A stretch of DNA of 64,000 nt, from contig CM077827.1 of assembly GCA_039720395.1 (NCBI GenBank), forward strand, positions 23,154,375 through 23,218,374, written 5' to 3'. The position numbers and the translations under genes are program-made. This DNA comes from Liquidambar formosana (Eukaryota; Streptophyta; Magnoliopsida; Saxifragales; Altingiaceae). Under the pieces are notes generated by a model. It saw only the letters and a list, made by a program, of their open reading frames with translations. It had not been told where the DNA came from and did not search any database. Of this stretch, positions 34,286-47,703 are shown one piece after another. Position 1 is the stretch's first letter, and each line of letters starts with the position of its first letter.

Positions 34286-36204
34286 CTACCCTTCCAAATC
34301 TTCCAACGGATTCTCGGATTCTAGGTGTGGAGGTTTGAAATGACGACCCCCTCTGGTTATATGGTCCAACTCGTCATCACTAGCCCATATGTCATGGACT
34401 TCCTCGGAGTCATTCATTAAGTCATCCCATTCTATCATATCAATGCTCTCCATTTCCATTGGTAAATCATCCCAACCTGTAGGAACTATCAGTTCATCTG
34501 ATATTGGACTTGGGCTTGAGTACAGCACAGAGTAATCAAATTTCCCAGATGATTCACCCAATAGGCCAACCTGAGGATCCCCTGCTTCATATCTTTCTTT
34601 CAGCTCTTGTTGGATTGACTTCTTTGGTAACGACAAAACTTTTTGGTCAATGAGGTCTTGAATGATCTTCTTTAGCATAGAACAAACCTCAGTGTCATGG
34701 CCAGGTGCACGATGGTATTGGCAATATTGGTAAGGGGTTGATGGCTTTGGCTTTGGTGGGAGTGGCATGATAAGGCTTTTGTTGCGGCAAAAGGTGAAAA
34801 GATAGGTTAAGGTCATGGGGAGTGGAGTGTATTGTCTTATGGGCCGGCGAGGACGAGATGATTCAGCCCCAATGGCATTTATAGTGTTAGGTGGGGGTGT
34901 ATTGTTGTGAGACAGGAGAGGAGTACGGGTGACATTTGGATGGGTTGGTGGTGAGATGACTTGCTTGTCAATAAGGTCTTGGACTTGGTGGCGAAGGCGA
35001 ATACAACGGTTGGTGGCATGGCCTTTGGATTGGTGGTACTTGCAGTACTCATTCTCATTGTAGTTCTTGGGTAAGGGATTTGGTGGGGGTCTTGGGTCGA
35101 GTAGCTTCAATAGGTCACGGTTTACGAGCTTTTCAAGGATTCTTTCGAGTAGCATAAACAGATTAGTGAATTGGCGAGGTGGGTTGACATTATTGAGAAA
35201 GAAGGGTTGAATGGGTTGAGTTATGGTGTTGACCTCGGCATTGTTCTTCCCAGTAAAGTTTGTCTTGCGACTCCTCAATTCCTTAGTTTTGATTTTCACA
35301 TCATTGATAGCATCCTCAACCTGCGTACCGGCCCTAATGAGAGCTTTGAAATTCGGGAAATAGTAGGCAAATAGGTGCTTGTGGTACACGGGCAGCAAGT
35401 TCTTAACCACTAATTGAATTTGGTCCTCCTCATTTGGCCTATCCGTCATTCTCGACGCCTTTTGTCTCCACCTCGTAATGTAAGCGGAGAAAGTTTCATA
35501 AGCCCCTTGCTTGGTGGTTTCCAGGTCCCTCCAAGTAACGTCCACCTCTGTGTTGTACTTGTAGTGCTCCGAGAACACATTGCATATGTCTTCCCAAGTC
35601 TGAGTCCTATTCTCATCCAATGATAAGAACCATTTCAAAGCAGAATTGGCCAAGGTTTCATGGAACATTTGAGCTAAAAGCTCATCAGTGGTCCCTCGAG
35701 GGTGTATAGCTCGCATATATATCTTCAAATGAGTCTTAAGGCAACCCGTCCCATAGAATTTCTCCAACTCCGGCATCTTGAATTGCAATGGAATACGAGC
35801 CGTTGGAAACAGAGATAAAGTCTGCACATCGATTATGTCATCGGCCCTACGAATCCCTTTTATAGTTCTTTCCAATGCTTCTACCTTGCTAGCTAACACG
35901 GAATCACTGCTAGAACCCTTTCCTTTAGTTTCCCCTTCTAGGTTGATGACCACAGGCTTCAAACTACTTCCCTCCTTGTCTTGGTGTTCCTATAGGATTG
36001 GGGTCCCTCTTCGGTGCCAACCCCATGAGGTATACCCGAGGAATGGGCCTTAAAGTCGTTTTGTTCGAGATGCGCCATCTTCTGTTGGTTCTCTTGAGCC
36101 ATTTTCAATGCTGTATTGGAGGTCTCGGTGGTATGATGGCTTTTAGGCAAGCCTCAAGGTCAAAGTGCCCCTCACTAGTTCTTTCGTCGGCCATGTCTGT
36201 CTGA
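34286..36204 (-). pseudogene. Tat-1 gag
   Basis: A 558-codon uninterrupted stretch (34286-35962) includes the retrotransposon gag domain (LKWFLSLDENRTQTWEDICN, then YNTEVDVTWRDLETTKQGAYETF) and two zinc-like motifs, CKYHQSKGHATNRC and CQYHRAPGHDTEVC, the compact Cx3H...GHx4C form seen in Tat gags. The N-terminal part (35959-36204, starting MADERTSEGHFD in another frame) is split off by a stop and frameshift. Gag forms the particle that holds the RNA. Confidence 0.92.
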
Positions 36205-37035
36205 TAGGTAGATTCAACATTCACTAGACGCCTTTGCGGATTGCGGATCCAAGCCAGCATGTCTATGGATAGAAAAATTTTAACCTTTAGCCTAAAGACT
36301 TGTCCTAAACCTCCATACTTTCCTTAATGAATTTGGTCTTTACACTGTATTCAATTAATTCATTCCTTATATCCAATTACCTTTACAAGGGTTATGGATT
36401 AAGGGTATGTTTAAAAGAATAGGGTATAGAGTCCTTCAATTAGGTTTAATTAATTCCCATGGATTAGCACATCACAAACATAGCTTTACATCCTATTTCC
36501 TTAACTTATTCCTCTTAATCCATGGCCTTAACAAAGGTTAGGGTTTACAGGTATATGTTAAGGGCATAAGATATAAAGCCTCATACCACAAACACGGCAT
36601 AACATTATTACAAACAATTGTGGGTGCATAAAGGTGAGACCATAGTAACCTACAAGGCCCACTACATGAACTAAGAGAGGGTAGGCTAGGGTCCTTCACT
36701 TGCTTGAGCAATCTTTATACCTAACCACATGTGGCATCAGGAACGCTGCGTGGGTCCAGTAGTAAGTGATTAACTCATTTAATATCCCCAAGGGTACTAG
36801 GCAAGAGAAGTTGACAGCTTTTGCCCCAACACTTGGAATCAGGAAAACTAAGGTTGAAACTAGGCCCATCGTTGGCAAGGATACATCGAGGGACAATCGA
36901 ACCTATCATGCAACAATTTGCACACACAATGCAATAAATGAAAGCACACAATCAAGCGGATGCATGTGATTGATTTTAATTAGACATAAGAAATTAATTT
37001 AGCCTAATTAAACTTTATAGAGCCTAGTCCACAAA
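36205..37035. other. Leader between primer-binding site and gag of Tat-1
   Basis: About 830 bases without a convincing gene. Two near-repeated phrases (ggtttaattaattccca, ttaatccatggcctta) suggest internal duplication. Short frames on both strands have no recognisable domain. Confidence 0.5.
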
Positions 37036-37053
37036 TCCCCAGTGGAGTCGCCA
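37036..37053 (-). promoter_or_regulatory. Primer-binding site of Tat-1
   Basis: On the minus strand TGGCGACTCCACTGGGGA, three bases inside the LTR end. The TGGCGACTC form is the usual Tat/Ogre primer-binding site and is thought to pair with a tRNA-Arg 3' end. It fixes the LTR boundary at 37057. Confidence 0.8.
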
Positions 37054-37056
37054 AAC

Positions 37057-39760
37057 TGTGAACCCCAGAAATTGGGCCCACAAGGATTTGGCAAAAAGAA
37101 AATACTTGTTTAAAAAGGAAAGAAAGGGAGTCGCCACCTTATTTTTTAAAGGAAATAAAGAAAACCCTAAAAATAGTTTTGTTTTAAGAAAACAATTTGA
37201 ATGACTCCATGTTTAAAAAGGAAAGGCAAAAACAAGTCTTTTGGAAACCAAAGAAATTGGGGATTCGGAGGCTAAGTTATGACATGGGAAGGCTCTAGGC
37301 AAAGCCTGTAGGCACCCATGTCACCTTTTCAGTCTTTCGGTTTATTTGGACTAAATTAAGATCTTTTCAACACACAAAATCAATGTATATCATCACAAGA
37401 CAGATTGCATATCATATATTCCATTCATCCATCCATGCATAATAAAGAAAATAAAACAGAAAAAAAGAGAATAAAATACAAAAACCTAGGATACTTGGAT
37501 CCTAGAGCGGACTTGAGCCTCACGAAGAGCGCCTATGCATCATGCAACGAAATACATAGATCAAAGTCCATGTAGTTCGATTAGAATTAGGGTTAAATCC
37601 TAATATAGACCTATGGTAAAAACCCTAGGTTTCCTTATTTGAAAAAGAGTCGAATAAACCAAGTTTGAATTTAGAAAGAATTCCACAAGATGGAAACTTT
37701 GATAAAAAAACAGGATTTTATTGGTTAAGGAGACCTTTGATTAAGACCATTGATTTATATTAAAAACTAACCCTAGGAGGGAGAAGAGAGAGAGTTAGGA
37801 AGAGAGGTGAATTGGGGCACCTTCACACCCACTTACCTGAGCGCAATAGCTCCAAGCATTAGCAATTTCAAGCAATGGCAGCCCTAGTTGCCATAGGACA
37901 ATTACTACACCTATTTGCACCCTTACACGTGCTCAGAACCATGCAAACACAATGATATATAAATTTAGATAGAATAGTACTAAGGCCTAGAATCATCCAC
38001 TAAACATGCTAACAACAAAAACAGCGAATAATAATAAGCTCTAACACAATCCTAAAACTATATCATGCATAAAAACCCTAGAAATCTACTAACATGCATG
38101 CAAAAATATCATAGTTATTCCATATGTAAAACATATACAGCAACTATGAAGAAAAATCAATAAAAAAGCCTAAACTAACATGCTGTATGAAACTAACCTA
38201 AAACAAGGACACTAGAAAGCCTAAACTCACAAACATGCTTAAAAACATACAAAACAAACTCTAAACATGCTAAAATCAAACTAAACAGAACTTAAATCAT
38301 GCATATTAACTAACTAAAGCAATAGAACATGATAAAAATCCTAACTTTAACATGCAATAACACTATTCTAACACAAGGACAACAAAAGCACTAGAATCAC
38401 AAACATGCTTAAAAACACATAGAACAGCCCTAAGGCATGCTAAACTCATGATAAACAGTAGGTATTTCATGTATATTAACTAGCTAAAGTGTTAATACAT
38501 GATAAAAATGCTACCTTTAACATGCAATAAGCCTATTCTATAAGAAAACCTATATTCAGCATGAATAAAGAGTGAGGTTACCTTAAGAAGAAGCTTCCTT
38601 GCTGCTGTAGAGACTCTCTTCTTGACTTGTGGATGATTTGAATCAATGTTCTCCAAGGCTACAGCAAGTCCTCTAGCTCTCCTTCAAGTCTCTCTCTCTT
38701 ATCCTCTCTCAAACACTCAGGTTTTAAGGCATAAAGTGGCTCCCCATGTGCTGAAGCGTAGGGGGTATTTATAGAGTTCACTAAGGATAAACCAATGGAT
38801 GGGATTAAAACCCTAAGAATTAATCCAAGGGCTATTAGAGACCCCCTTGAGGCTTAAGTAACTCAAAAGTTATAAAAAATTAGAAGGAAACACGTCCAAA
38901 AGAGCCCAAATACGTCAAAATAGGAAGAAGTCCGCTTCAGCAAGGAAGTATAGAGCAAATAGGAAAGTGGTCTTGGGTGACCACCCAAGGCTGGGCAGCT
39001 AGCCACCTGGGCCTAGGCAGCTAGCCGCCCAGGCTTGGGTGGTCACCTGAGCCCACATCAGCTTTTTGTTTTTTTTGGACTCCCTTACCTTCTGGGAGTG
39101 TTTTAGGGGGCAAATTAACTCTGATTTTGATGAAACGAAAGCCAAAACGATCGTGTTTTGATGAGGAATACATTTTGAACATTTTAGGGTGAAAACCACT
39201 AACCATGGGGGCATGGTTAGGTTCGACAAAGGCAGTTAACCATTATGCTCTACCTTTGCTAAGCATAGGTATGCACATAGGATCAAACCAAATGCTTTCC
39301 ATATCAAAATTTAACTTTATAAAACACTTTTAGGGATAAAATGATGACTAATGAAAGTCCATTTGAAAAGATTTGATTGGTAATTGTAAGTCAATTAGAG
39401 CTAACCCAAAGAAGGGTCAATTAACCAACTTGAACTACATCGAGCCATTTTAATCCCGAGCCATTGATTCATCAAATTGACACTAGAAATACCTTATACG
39501 CATCCATATGAACTCCAATTGACAATTTGGAGATCATTCCAAGGTCAAATGAAAAGTTTGGGACTTAAAAGACAATTATGCCCCTTAAGTCACAAAAACT
39601 CTTATTATCCCTCAAGATTAACTCCGAATTGAACCAAAATTCATATCCATTGTCCTTGTGACTCTAGAAAACTAATGCAAGTGACTAGACTTAAAAGAAA
39701 AACAAAAACATGCATGAAATGATGAGCCCTAGTAAGGTGGTGCAAAAATGGGGTGTGATA
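37057..39760 (-). repeat. 5' LTR of Tat-1 (about 2.7 kb)
   Basis: On the minus strand it starts TATCACACCCCATTTTTGCA (the expected TG is changed to TA) and ends GGGGTTCACA. A TATAAATA box on the minus strand lies at 38766-38773. Between about 38150 and 38560, diverged repeats of about 190-200 bp (AACATGCTTAAAAACA-like phrases) recur. A GC-rich palindromic cluster is at 38974-39049. Such LTR size is typical of Tat/Ogre elements. Confidence 0.85.
38974..39049. repeat. GC-rich palindromic cluster in Tat-1 LTR
   Basis: GGGTGACCACCCAAG opens and GGGTGGTCACC closes an imperfect palindrome whose middle contains CAGCTAGC twice. Its base composition stands out against the AT-rich LTR. An equivalent cluster occurs at 41492-41545 in the adjoining LTR and a different one at 49570-49619. 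Confidence 0.85.
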
Positions 39761-42256
39761 GGCCTATGGTAAACCCTAAGTTTCCTTTCATAGATAAGAG
39801 AGTTTCCAAAGATAAATGATTCTCAAAAGATCTTTAGAAAATATGGAATTTCAAGTAAAGATAAAAACTTTCATTTGAAAAGGAATTTTTTTATGAATAG
39901 AAACTATAGAGATTTACCATGTTCTCTTATTAGGAAATAACCCTAGGAGGGAGAAAGGGAAAGTTTTAAAGAAAGAAAGGTGAATTAGGGCACCTTCATA
40001 TCCAACTTACGTTAAGCAAAAGCAGCCTGTCAAAATAACCACCCTATTGCATAGGGTAATTACTTTATTTGCAAGATTTCATCTCGCAATAGCCAAAATA
40101 ACCACCCCACATTGGTGGGGTAATTGTATCTGTCATATCCCACTTTCTATGGGTTCGTACTTGTCATGTACCTGCAATTTGCATGCAAAACATACCAACA
40201 ATACCAACAAACTAACCTAGTTTCTAACCAAGCAATTATTATGCTTAAACATAGGCTAACACATGCTCAAAATATATCATTAAAGCCACTAAACAGATCT
40301 GGACAGAATTGAAATAAGGCTTAAAATCACCCATAAATCATGTAAACAACACAAATCATGAAATAACATAAACCTTAATCCAGTCCTATATGCAATAACA
40401 TGCAAACAACCCTAGAATCAACTACATAAATGCAGAAAATATCATAGTTATCTAATATGTAACATATATACAGCAACTATGAAGAAAAACTAAAGAAAAT
40501 CCCTAAACTACCATGCTATATGCAACTTTCTTAAAACAAGGATGAATAAAACCCTAGAATCACGCTTGTGCATAAAATCACATGAAATAACTCTAAATCA
40601 TGCAAAACCGAATATGAACAGCATTCTAATCATGCATATTAACCAATAGAATGATCAACACATGATAAAGACATAGGCTTACACATGAAATGTGGCTATT
40701 CTAAGCATAAACTCAATTTCAACACAAGAGAAACCCTAGAATTGCAAACATGCATTAAATCACATTAAACAGCCCTCTAGCATGTAAAAATGACCATGAA
40801 CAAGATTATAATCATGCATATTAACTCATAAAAGTATCAACTCATGATAAAAATGCTAACTTGAACATGCGATAATAGCTATTTAATGAGAAACCTAAAA
40901 AGGACACTAGAAACCCTAAAATCACAACCACACATGAAATCACACGGAATAACATTATATCATGCAAAACCAACCATAAAAAATATCCTAATTATGCATT
41001 TTAACCATTAGAAGCATCAACACATGATAAAAATATAAGTTTGAACATGAAATAATAGCTATTCAATGCAAAACTCTAAAAAAGACACTAGAAACCCTAA
41101 AATCACAGCTACACATAAAATCACATGGAGTACCTTTTCCTTCAAGCCTCCAAGCAAAGCTCCAGCCCTCCTTCAACCTCTCTTTCTCACTCTCTCACTT
41201 AGAATTTAGGTTAAACTATCCTAAGAATGGTTGTAATTGCCTCCAAGTGTCTCTTCCTCAAAAATGCCTCCCCTAATGCTGAAGTATAAGGGGGTATTTA
41301 TAGAGTTTGAGGGAAAACCCTCCATGGTTGGGATTAAAACCCTAGATATTGATCCAAGGGTTCTTAGAGACTCCCTTGGGGCTTAAGTAGGTCAATTAGG
41401 GCTGAAAATAGGGTGGAATGGCGGCTAGAGGCGGACAAATCCGAGGAAATAGGGAGGGATCCGCTTCAGCACTCAAAAAAGGAAAGAGGCTCGGGTGACC
41501 ACCTGGGCCCAGGCGGCTAGCCGCCTAGGCCTGGGTGGTCACCTGAGGCCTTGTCATCTCTTGCCTATTTCTGACCCTTTCGGCTTCCAAATGTGTTTTA
41601 AAGCCCAAATAAACTCCGATTTTGACGAAATGAAAGCCAAAACGACAGTGTTTTGAAGGGGAATGTAATTTCAGTCACTTGAGGGACAAAAACCCTAGCC
41701 ATGGCTGCATGGTTAGGTCTTACAAAGGCGGTTAACCGCTATGCCCCATCGTCGCTTAGCTTAGGGGTATGCACATAGGGTTGCACCGAATGTCTTTCAA
41801 TTCGAAATTCAACCTCCCTAAACACATTTGGGGATGAAATTAAGACTAATTAAAGTCAAATGAGTGGGCATGGAGTGAAAACCATGAGCCAATTCGAGTT
41901 AACCCGAAATAGGTCTCTTAACCAACCTGAGCCATATTGAGCCATTCAAATCCCGAACCATCAATTCATCGAATTGAACTCATAAATACCTCAAATGCAT
42001 CCATATAAACTCCAATTGGCAATTTGAAGATCATTTCAAGCTCAAATGGAAAGTTTGTGACCTGAAAGACGATTATGCCCCTCAAGTCACAAAAGTTCTT
42101 ATTAACCCTCAAGATCAACTCCAAATCGAACCAAAATTCATACACATCATCCTCAAGACTCTAGAAACTCAATGCAAAAGACTAGACTCAAAAAGGAAAC
42201 AAAAAGACACATGAAATGACAAACCCTAGCTAAGATGGCAAAAATGGGGTGTGACA
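39761..42256 (-). repeat. Second, truncated Tat-family LTR
   Basis: On the minus strand it starts TGTCACACCCCATTTTTGCC (intact TG) and runs parallel to the Tat-1 LTR, but its last approximately 550 bases are absent: the left edge corresponds to about position 37605 of the neighbouring LTR. TATAAATA lies at 41295-41302 (minus strand) and a palindromic cluster at 41492-41545. The simplest reading is that Tat-1 inserted into an older LTR of its own family and only the right half remains here. Confidence 0.8.
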
Positions 42257-44454
42257 ATATCCGTGCTTGTGCAATTTTGATGGGTCAGATCCGGCATCAA
42301 CAATGAATACTACTCGATCCAGTTCTTCTAGTGCAGTGGGAATCCACGTAGACCCTTGTTACCTTGTAGCTAGGCTTTTCTTTTGTTTGCCTCTTTTTCC
42401 CCATAGCTGGACAACTGGACCCCTCTATCTGGTAGATACTTTCCTTGGGTGGGTACTCTTATTTTTGTTTCCTCTCATTTTTCATATATAACCAAACACA
42501 AGAAAATTTTTTATTTTTTTTTCCTTTGGTTTTTCTTTACATTTTTTTTTTCCTTCCCTTTTATTTCTCTCACAATTTTTGCAAACAAAATAGAGCCTTA
42601 AAGATTATTTCATTTTTCTCCTTAAATTTCTCTGTTGTTGAAAGTTCTATGGATTGTGAAAACTTCACGGATCTTTTTGCAATAGGTGAAAGAAGGTTTT
42701 GATTAATTTGCTAAATTACCAAAAGTAGAAACTTATGTACACACACATTGAAGGATATATCTGTTCAGCCTAATCTTTTTATTAAGATCTATAATGTGTT
42801 ACTATGATATATATATATAGACATATTTGTTACTACAGTTATACATCTTTGTTACATATCTAATTTGGGGATATATATGTTCAACCTCAAAATATTGAAC
42901 AGGAATCAAAGTGCTAGAATAGTACCATTTGTCATGGATGTTCAGTATGCTGGTTCAAAATGGTGTTCTGCCCAATTGAGTTCTACTTCTATTTCCAAAG
43001 AGTCATAATAAGGTGATAATGCTATAAAGGTTGGAATTCTTTTATATTTGAATTGCATTTTCCAGAACTTGCATTTTCCAAAGAGGATGTGAATTTTGGT
43101 ATGTAAGGTTGGAGAATGTGCTTATAGTACTAAAATATAGCTTGCTAGTGTCTAACATATGTAAGTTTCTATGTAAATATTATATGTCTTATGTAGTTGG
43201 GCTATGCCCTTTTGTTTCCAATACAGAGTACAATATTTACTTCAGTGACACTACTAAAACATAGTTTGCTAGTATCTAACTTCTAATGGTTCATTAAATG
43301 TCAAGGCAACATACTTAGAGAAATTGAAGTAGTTATGACTTCTAAAGCCTAAAAGACTTCTAATGCCTAAAAGAAATTGATTGAATGAACACCTATCATT
43401 CAAACTGTGGGGAAATTCTTGTCCCTTGCTTGGACAGGTTTGAGATTGCATGGCTGAATAAAGAAAGCCTATTAACTTATCAGTGCGTGAATAATAGTTT
43501 CTCTATTTTCATGCCAATATTCTCCTTCACATCCTTATCTATAGTTATCTAAAAGGAATTCAAAACTTTAAATTAATATTGACAAGGTTAGTTGTTTTTC
43601 TTTATTTTCATCACATATAGACAAGGTTAAATTAATATTTAATAATGGGGTATTCGTAAGAACACAATGAATTAAATAAGGAATTTAGGCTCAGCTTTTC
43701 TATTTAGTTTCTTTACACATAGACAAGGTTTTGGTTTAGATGTTTGTGGATTAATAAGCCTGAAGACACTAGACATCAGCCAAGTTATTCCACATCCAGT
43801 AGGGATCTTCACAGGTGCAGAAAGATTAGCACCAAATTTCCTTAAAGAATGCAGTAACTTCTAATGTATACTTAGATGATGTGACTGACTTTGATAATAT
43901 ATTGGACGTGTACATCTTCTAAAGTTTTGTAGTATAGTGATGCTTCCCAATATTTGCTTTCAAGTTTCATGGTTTAATTATTCATTTCTTTGTTAGATAT
44001 TGAGAAAGTTTTGTGATGCAGGTATGTTGGAATGGAAGTTGGTCATGATATTAAGTCTCAATGAAATGAAGATGGCTGCATTTGTGTCAAATGGAATGAA
44101 GATCGTTTGTTTACCCAATGGAATTATGGTGCTTTAAATTTTGTGAAATTGTACATATTTTGTTAAATGTAAACCCTCTGAGTATGTGTATTTCAAACTC
44201 ATCAATATTGTGAAATAAAATTTATAATTTGAAACGCGATTGTATTAGTTGATGTCGTTTTCTCATATTCAAATTTGTAATATTGTTAATTATTGTTATG
44301 GATGAATGGATAGGCGTAGGTAGTGCATTTCAGGTGGCTTATGTGATGGAAAATAGGATACTAGTGAAAAACAGAATATTAGTAAAATAAAAAATAAAAA
44401 AAAATTATTAGATGGCATTTGAATAAAAAATAAAAAAATAAAAAAATAAAATCG
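42257..44454. other. Non-repetitive-looking region left of a CACTA end
   Basis: No domain-bearing frame. Small internal duplications exist (tagcttgctagtgtctaac at about 43140 and tagtttgctagtatctaac at about 43263; catatagacaaggtt at about 43614 and catagacaaggtt at about 43717). It may be the interior of the CACTA element that ends at 44675 or old intergenic DNA. Plus-strand sequence around 44020-44220 has AATAAA and the look of a 3' UTR, without a gene attached. Confidence 0.35.
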
Positions 44455-44675
44455 AAGGCATTAACGGCATGCATTATATGCCGTGGAAAAGTCATTTACG
44501 GCATGCGGATGGCATACCTTGCTTGCCGTTAAAAGTTTTTTTATGGCGTGCCATGTTTGCCGTCTATATCGATGGAGTTTTCACAGCGTCGCCCTAGACG
44601 GTGTGCGCATGCACGTCGTGAAAAGTCATTTACGGCGTTTTTTGCATGCTGTAAAAAACGTATATTGTTGTAGTG
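44455..44675. mobile_element. Right end of a CACTA (En/Spm) element
   Basis: The terminus on the minus strand reads CACTACAACAATATACG, the CACTA-type terminal repeat, at 44659-44675. Inward lie many copies in both orientations of a short subterminal phrase (ACGGCATGC / GGCATGCCGT-like, for example at about 44465, 44501, 44541 and 44637). That pattern of crowded subterminal repeats is typical of CACTA elements, where transposase binds. No left end or transposase was found in the window. Confidence 0.75.
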
Positions 44676-44709
44676 TAAATATCCATTTGTTTACTGAAAG
44701 GAATACATG

Positions 44710-45851
44710 ATTTTCAATGTCGCTTACCATTTGAGAGCTTCGTTCATTAAAACGAGCTTTCAATTCGGAATGACTTATGCTCATCCTCAACAAGTCTTTC
44801 CTTAAGCCTTCAGCAATCTTATAGTAATTCTCTGCAAACCTGTGAGGAACCTATAAAAAGAATTTTTGTAAAAAATGAGAATAAAAAGATAATTGCATAA
44901 AGTGATGGCATTCTTTATACCTCACTATGCCGAGGATTTAGGTAAGGAACAATCCTGGGATCGGGTCGGGTAATAGGAACCGTGACAATTGTCCCATCTT
45001 AAACGATCTGGACCTCCCAAGATCCCTCAGGAAGGGGAAGTGGTCTATCCTCTTGAGTTTCCTCCTCCCCATCATCCTCACCGCCCCTAGTTGATTGAGG
45101 TCTCATGTGGCAGCCCTCAAATAATTTTGAACTATGATGAGTAACGGTGCTAAAAAATAAAGTAAAATAAAATAAAACTTTAAGTTTAAAAAGAAAGAAA
45201 AATTTCTTACTAGTTTGGGAAGATTTCCCGCCACCAAGGGCCTCATCAATTTATTCAAGCAAAAATCTTCATAACTAAGCTCTAGGGCTAGGAAATTCTG
45301 TGATGGAACCCCCCTCAAAGTTTGAGTCAAGTTTTGGCCGGTCAACTTGTCTCCACTCTTCATGCTTGAAGGAGGATCTTTAGGGACTACTGGGATTAGG
45401 GCTCCTTCCACTTACCTTAGTACTCTTTCACCAAGGTACCGGTATCTCCCCATAAGACCTTCTAGCAAAATTCTTCTCCTCGAATAATAAAGGCACTCCC
45501 TATGAGTAAGGGGCAAGAAAACTTTTGGTTCACCCCATGGTGACCAATTGACCTACAAAAAAAAAATGTTTTGTCATAAGAATAATGATAAGATATTAAT
45601 ACTTTGCAAGAAAATTGGTTTACCATTTCTAGGGTCAAGCTAGACAAGAATTCTTTGGCATGCTCATAGTCATGACAATTACGTCGAACACCCGTCCTCT
45701 TTTGAGGATTCCACCGATGAGACACTAGCCAAAGGAATTCGTCACTCTTCAAGCGGGGTGCACCTAACTTCAAATATTTATAGGCCCACATGTGAGCACC
45801 ACGCCCACAAAAAGGTAATTTTAACCACCGCGATGGTTCGAGAGTATGCAA
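44710..45851 (-). pseudogene. Fragment of a plant-mobile-domain-like gene with introns
   Basis: Minus-strand reading shows SRWLKLPFCGRGAHMWAYKY, then HRWNPQKRTGVRRN and FLSSLTLEMVNWSPWGEP. This series of Trp and Arg positions resembles the plant mobile domain / DUF7745 proteins carried by transposons. GT-AG introns are visible: 45553-45623, and a canonical GTAAGT donor (CTAAG|GTAAGT, about 45413) where the plain frame would hit a stop. Further downstream an acidic, Glu/Asp-rich tail starts near 45100. The N-terminal part is missing because the Tat-2 3' LTR begins at 45847. Function unknown. Confidence 0.5.
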
Positions 45852-47703
45852 TTAACCTCGAAAGACTAATTGCGGAGAGGAGTCGCCACCCAGTTACTAC
45901 TTGGGAACAATGAACCCTAGCATGGTCCAGCTCGTCATAACCAGAGATTCGGGTTCGGAGCTAGGGTACATCATCGAGAAGGTGTTAGGCACCCGACAAT
46001 GCCTAGTCACAACCGGCCCCCACACATAACTATTGGCCATAATTAAATTGTCATTCAATCAAAATCAACCCTAAAACATTCAATAATTATATCATGCAAT
46101 AATGAATGAAATATGCAGAATATAACCTAAGAATCATATAACAAGGCCAAATAGAATCAAAACCAAAGAATAGGCTTAACGTGGTAAGTACACATCTATG
46201 CCAGTTGTGTACGCACCCTTATTTATGTACCTACACTTCTGTTAGCCCTGCTTTAATAATCCACATGCATTAATTATTCTGGACAATAATAATAATAATC
46301 CCCTAACTCCTATCACGCAGAAAACCCTAACGAACAGAAGACTATTTGCTCCAATAGGGTGCGTACACACCTATAACCAATGCATACGCAACCTGTAAGC
46401 ATCTCAGATTCCAGAAAACAAAATATAACCTAACCTAACCTAACCCTAAGACTAAATATCAAGAACACTGCAAACAGATAAAATTACTACGAGATCATGA
46501 GATGGAATATTTGCCTAACATATCAATGTTAACATCATCGTTTGACAATAACAATGATAAACGGGCAGTCGGTCCTATTCAGATTTAACCTACTCCACTA
46601 TTATGGCATGATATACAATGATTATACAACTTATCCATCCTAAGCATGCATTTTAACATCATATTTCACCCATAATCATGCATAATGAGATCAAATAAAC
46701 AAAAGAGAAAGGAAAATGATTTTCATCACTTTGCAACAGTAGAAACTTCAATCGTGTTTTTGGATATGAAAACGTTGGAATTGAACAAAACTTGTGAAAT
46801 ACAAAGTTGTAGGGAATTGAATTATCTTTCTAAGAAGACCAATTTCATCAAATTACGACTTTGGAGTTAAAAGTTATGATTAAAATACGATCACTGATTT
46901 TAGAAAACTGCTGCTGAATTATGACGAGTTTTACTCTTTAACAACCCTACTATTCTAAATCATGCATAATAAATAAATAAAACACATCAATCAGCATGCA
47001 CATGATTGTACCAATATTACTTCAATCATACATAATCACAATTCATGAAACTAAATAGAAATTGATAGAGAATTACCCTCAAGTTTGTTCACCTTCCTCG
47101 ATCAATTCTCCCTTGTAGTCCTTTGGAATCACAGCTCTCCTTCAAGCAATTCTCCCTCTCCTAGTATGCAAGAGTCATCTCTTCTTCTTAGTTTTTTTTT
47201 ACTCTATTTTCTTCCTCCCCTCTACAGAATTATAATGGTATATTTATAGGGTTTACTAGGTGTAGACACCCTATTTTCACCCCCATAAGTTCATGATAGC
47301 ATTTGTTTAAGTTTAGAAGCATCTAAGAGTCCCTAAACCTTAAAGGACACTTTTGCTCTTTTAAGCCTTAGGAGAATAGGTCATCATTGCATGCATATTT
47401 TTGTCTCTTTGTTGAGTCCCATCACTTGCATTTAGTTTCGAGGATTATCTTGGATATGTGTGCCAAATTTGGTTCAATTCCATATGAGTTTGGATAGTTA
47501 ATTAGAACTTTTGCAACTTGAAGGGCAATTTCGTTTTTTATTTCGTATATTTTCCAATTGACCTCCAAATTTGTTCTAGAGAGTTCCATTAATCTTAGAA
47601 TGATGAAATGAGTCTAATTGAAGTGCCAATTTAATTTATTGATAGGTTTTGGATTGGTTCACCACATTACCCTATGGTTAATTGACCTTTTTTCGGGTAA
47701 TCG

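Larger units (their letters stand above)
28903..42256 (-). mobile_element. Tat-lineage Ty3/gypsy element (Tat-1) plus adjoining related LTR
   Basis: Read on the minus strand: very long 5' LTR (37057-39760), primer-binding site, leader, gag, protease, G-patch, RT, RNase H of the archaeal-like second type, integrase. The additional RNase H between RT and integrase and the G-patch are features of the Tat branch. The left end (3' LTR) is missing, cut at 28902/28903. Sequence at 39761-42256 is a second, 5'-truncated LTR of the same family outside the element. Frames are broken by several stops, so it is inactive. Confidence 0.88.
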
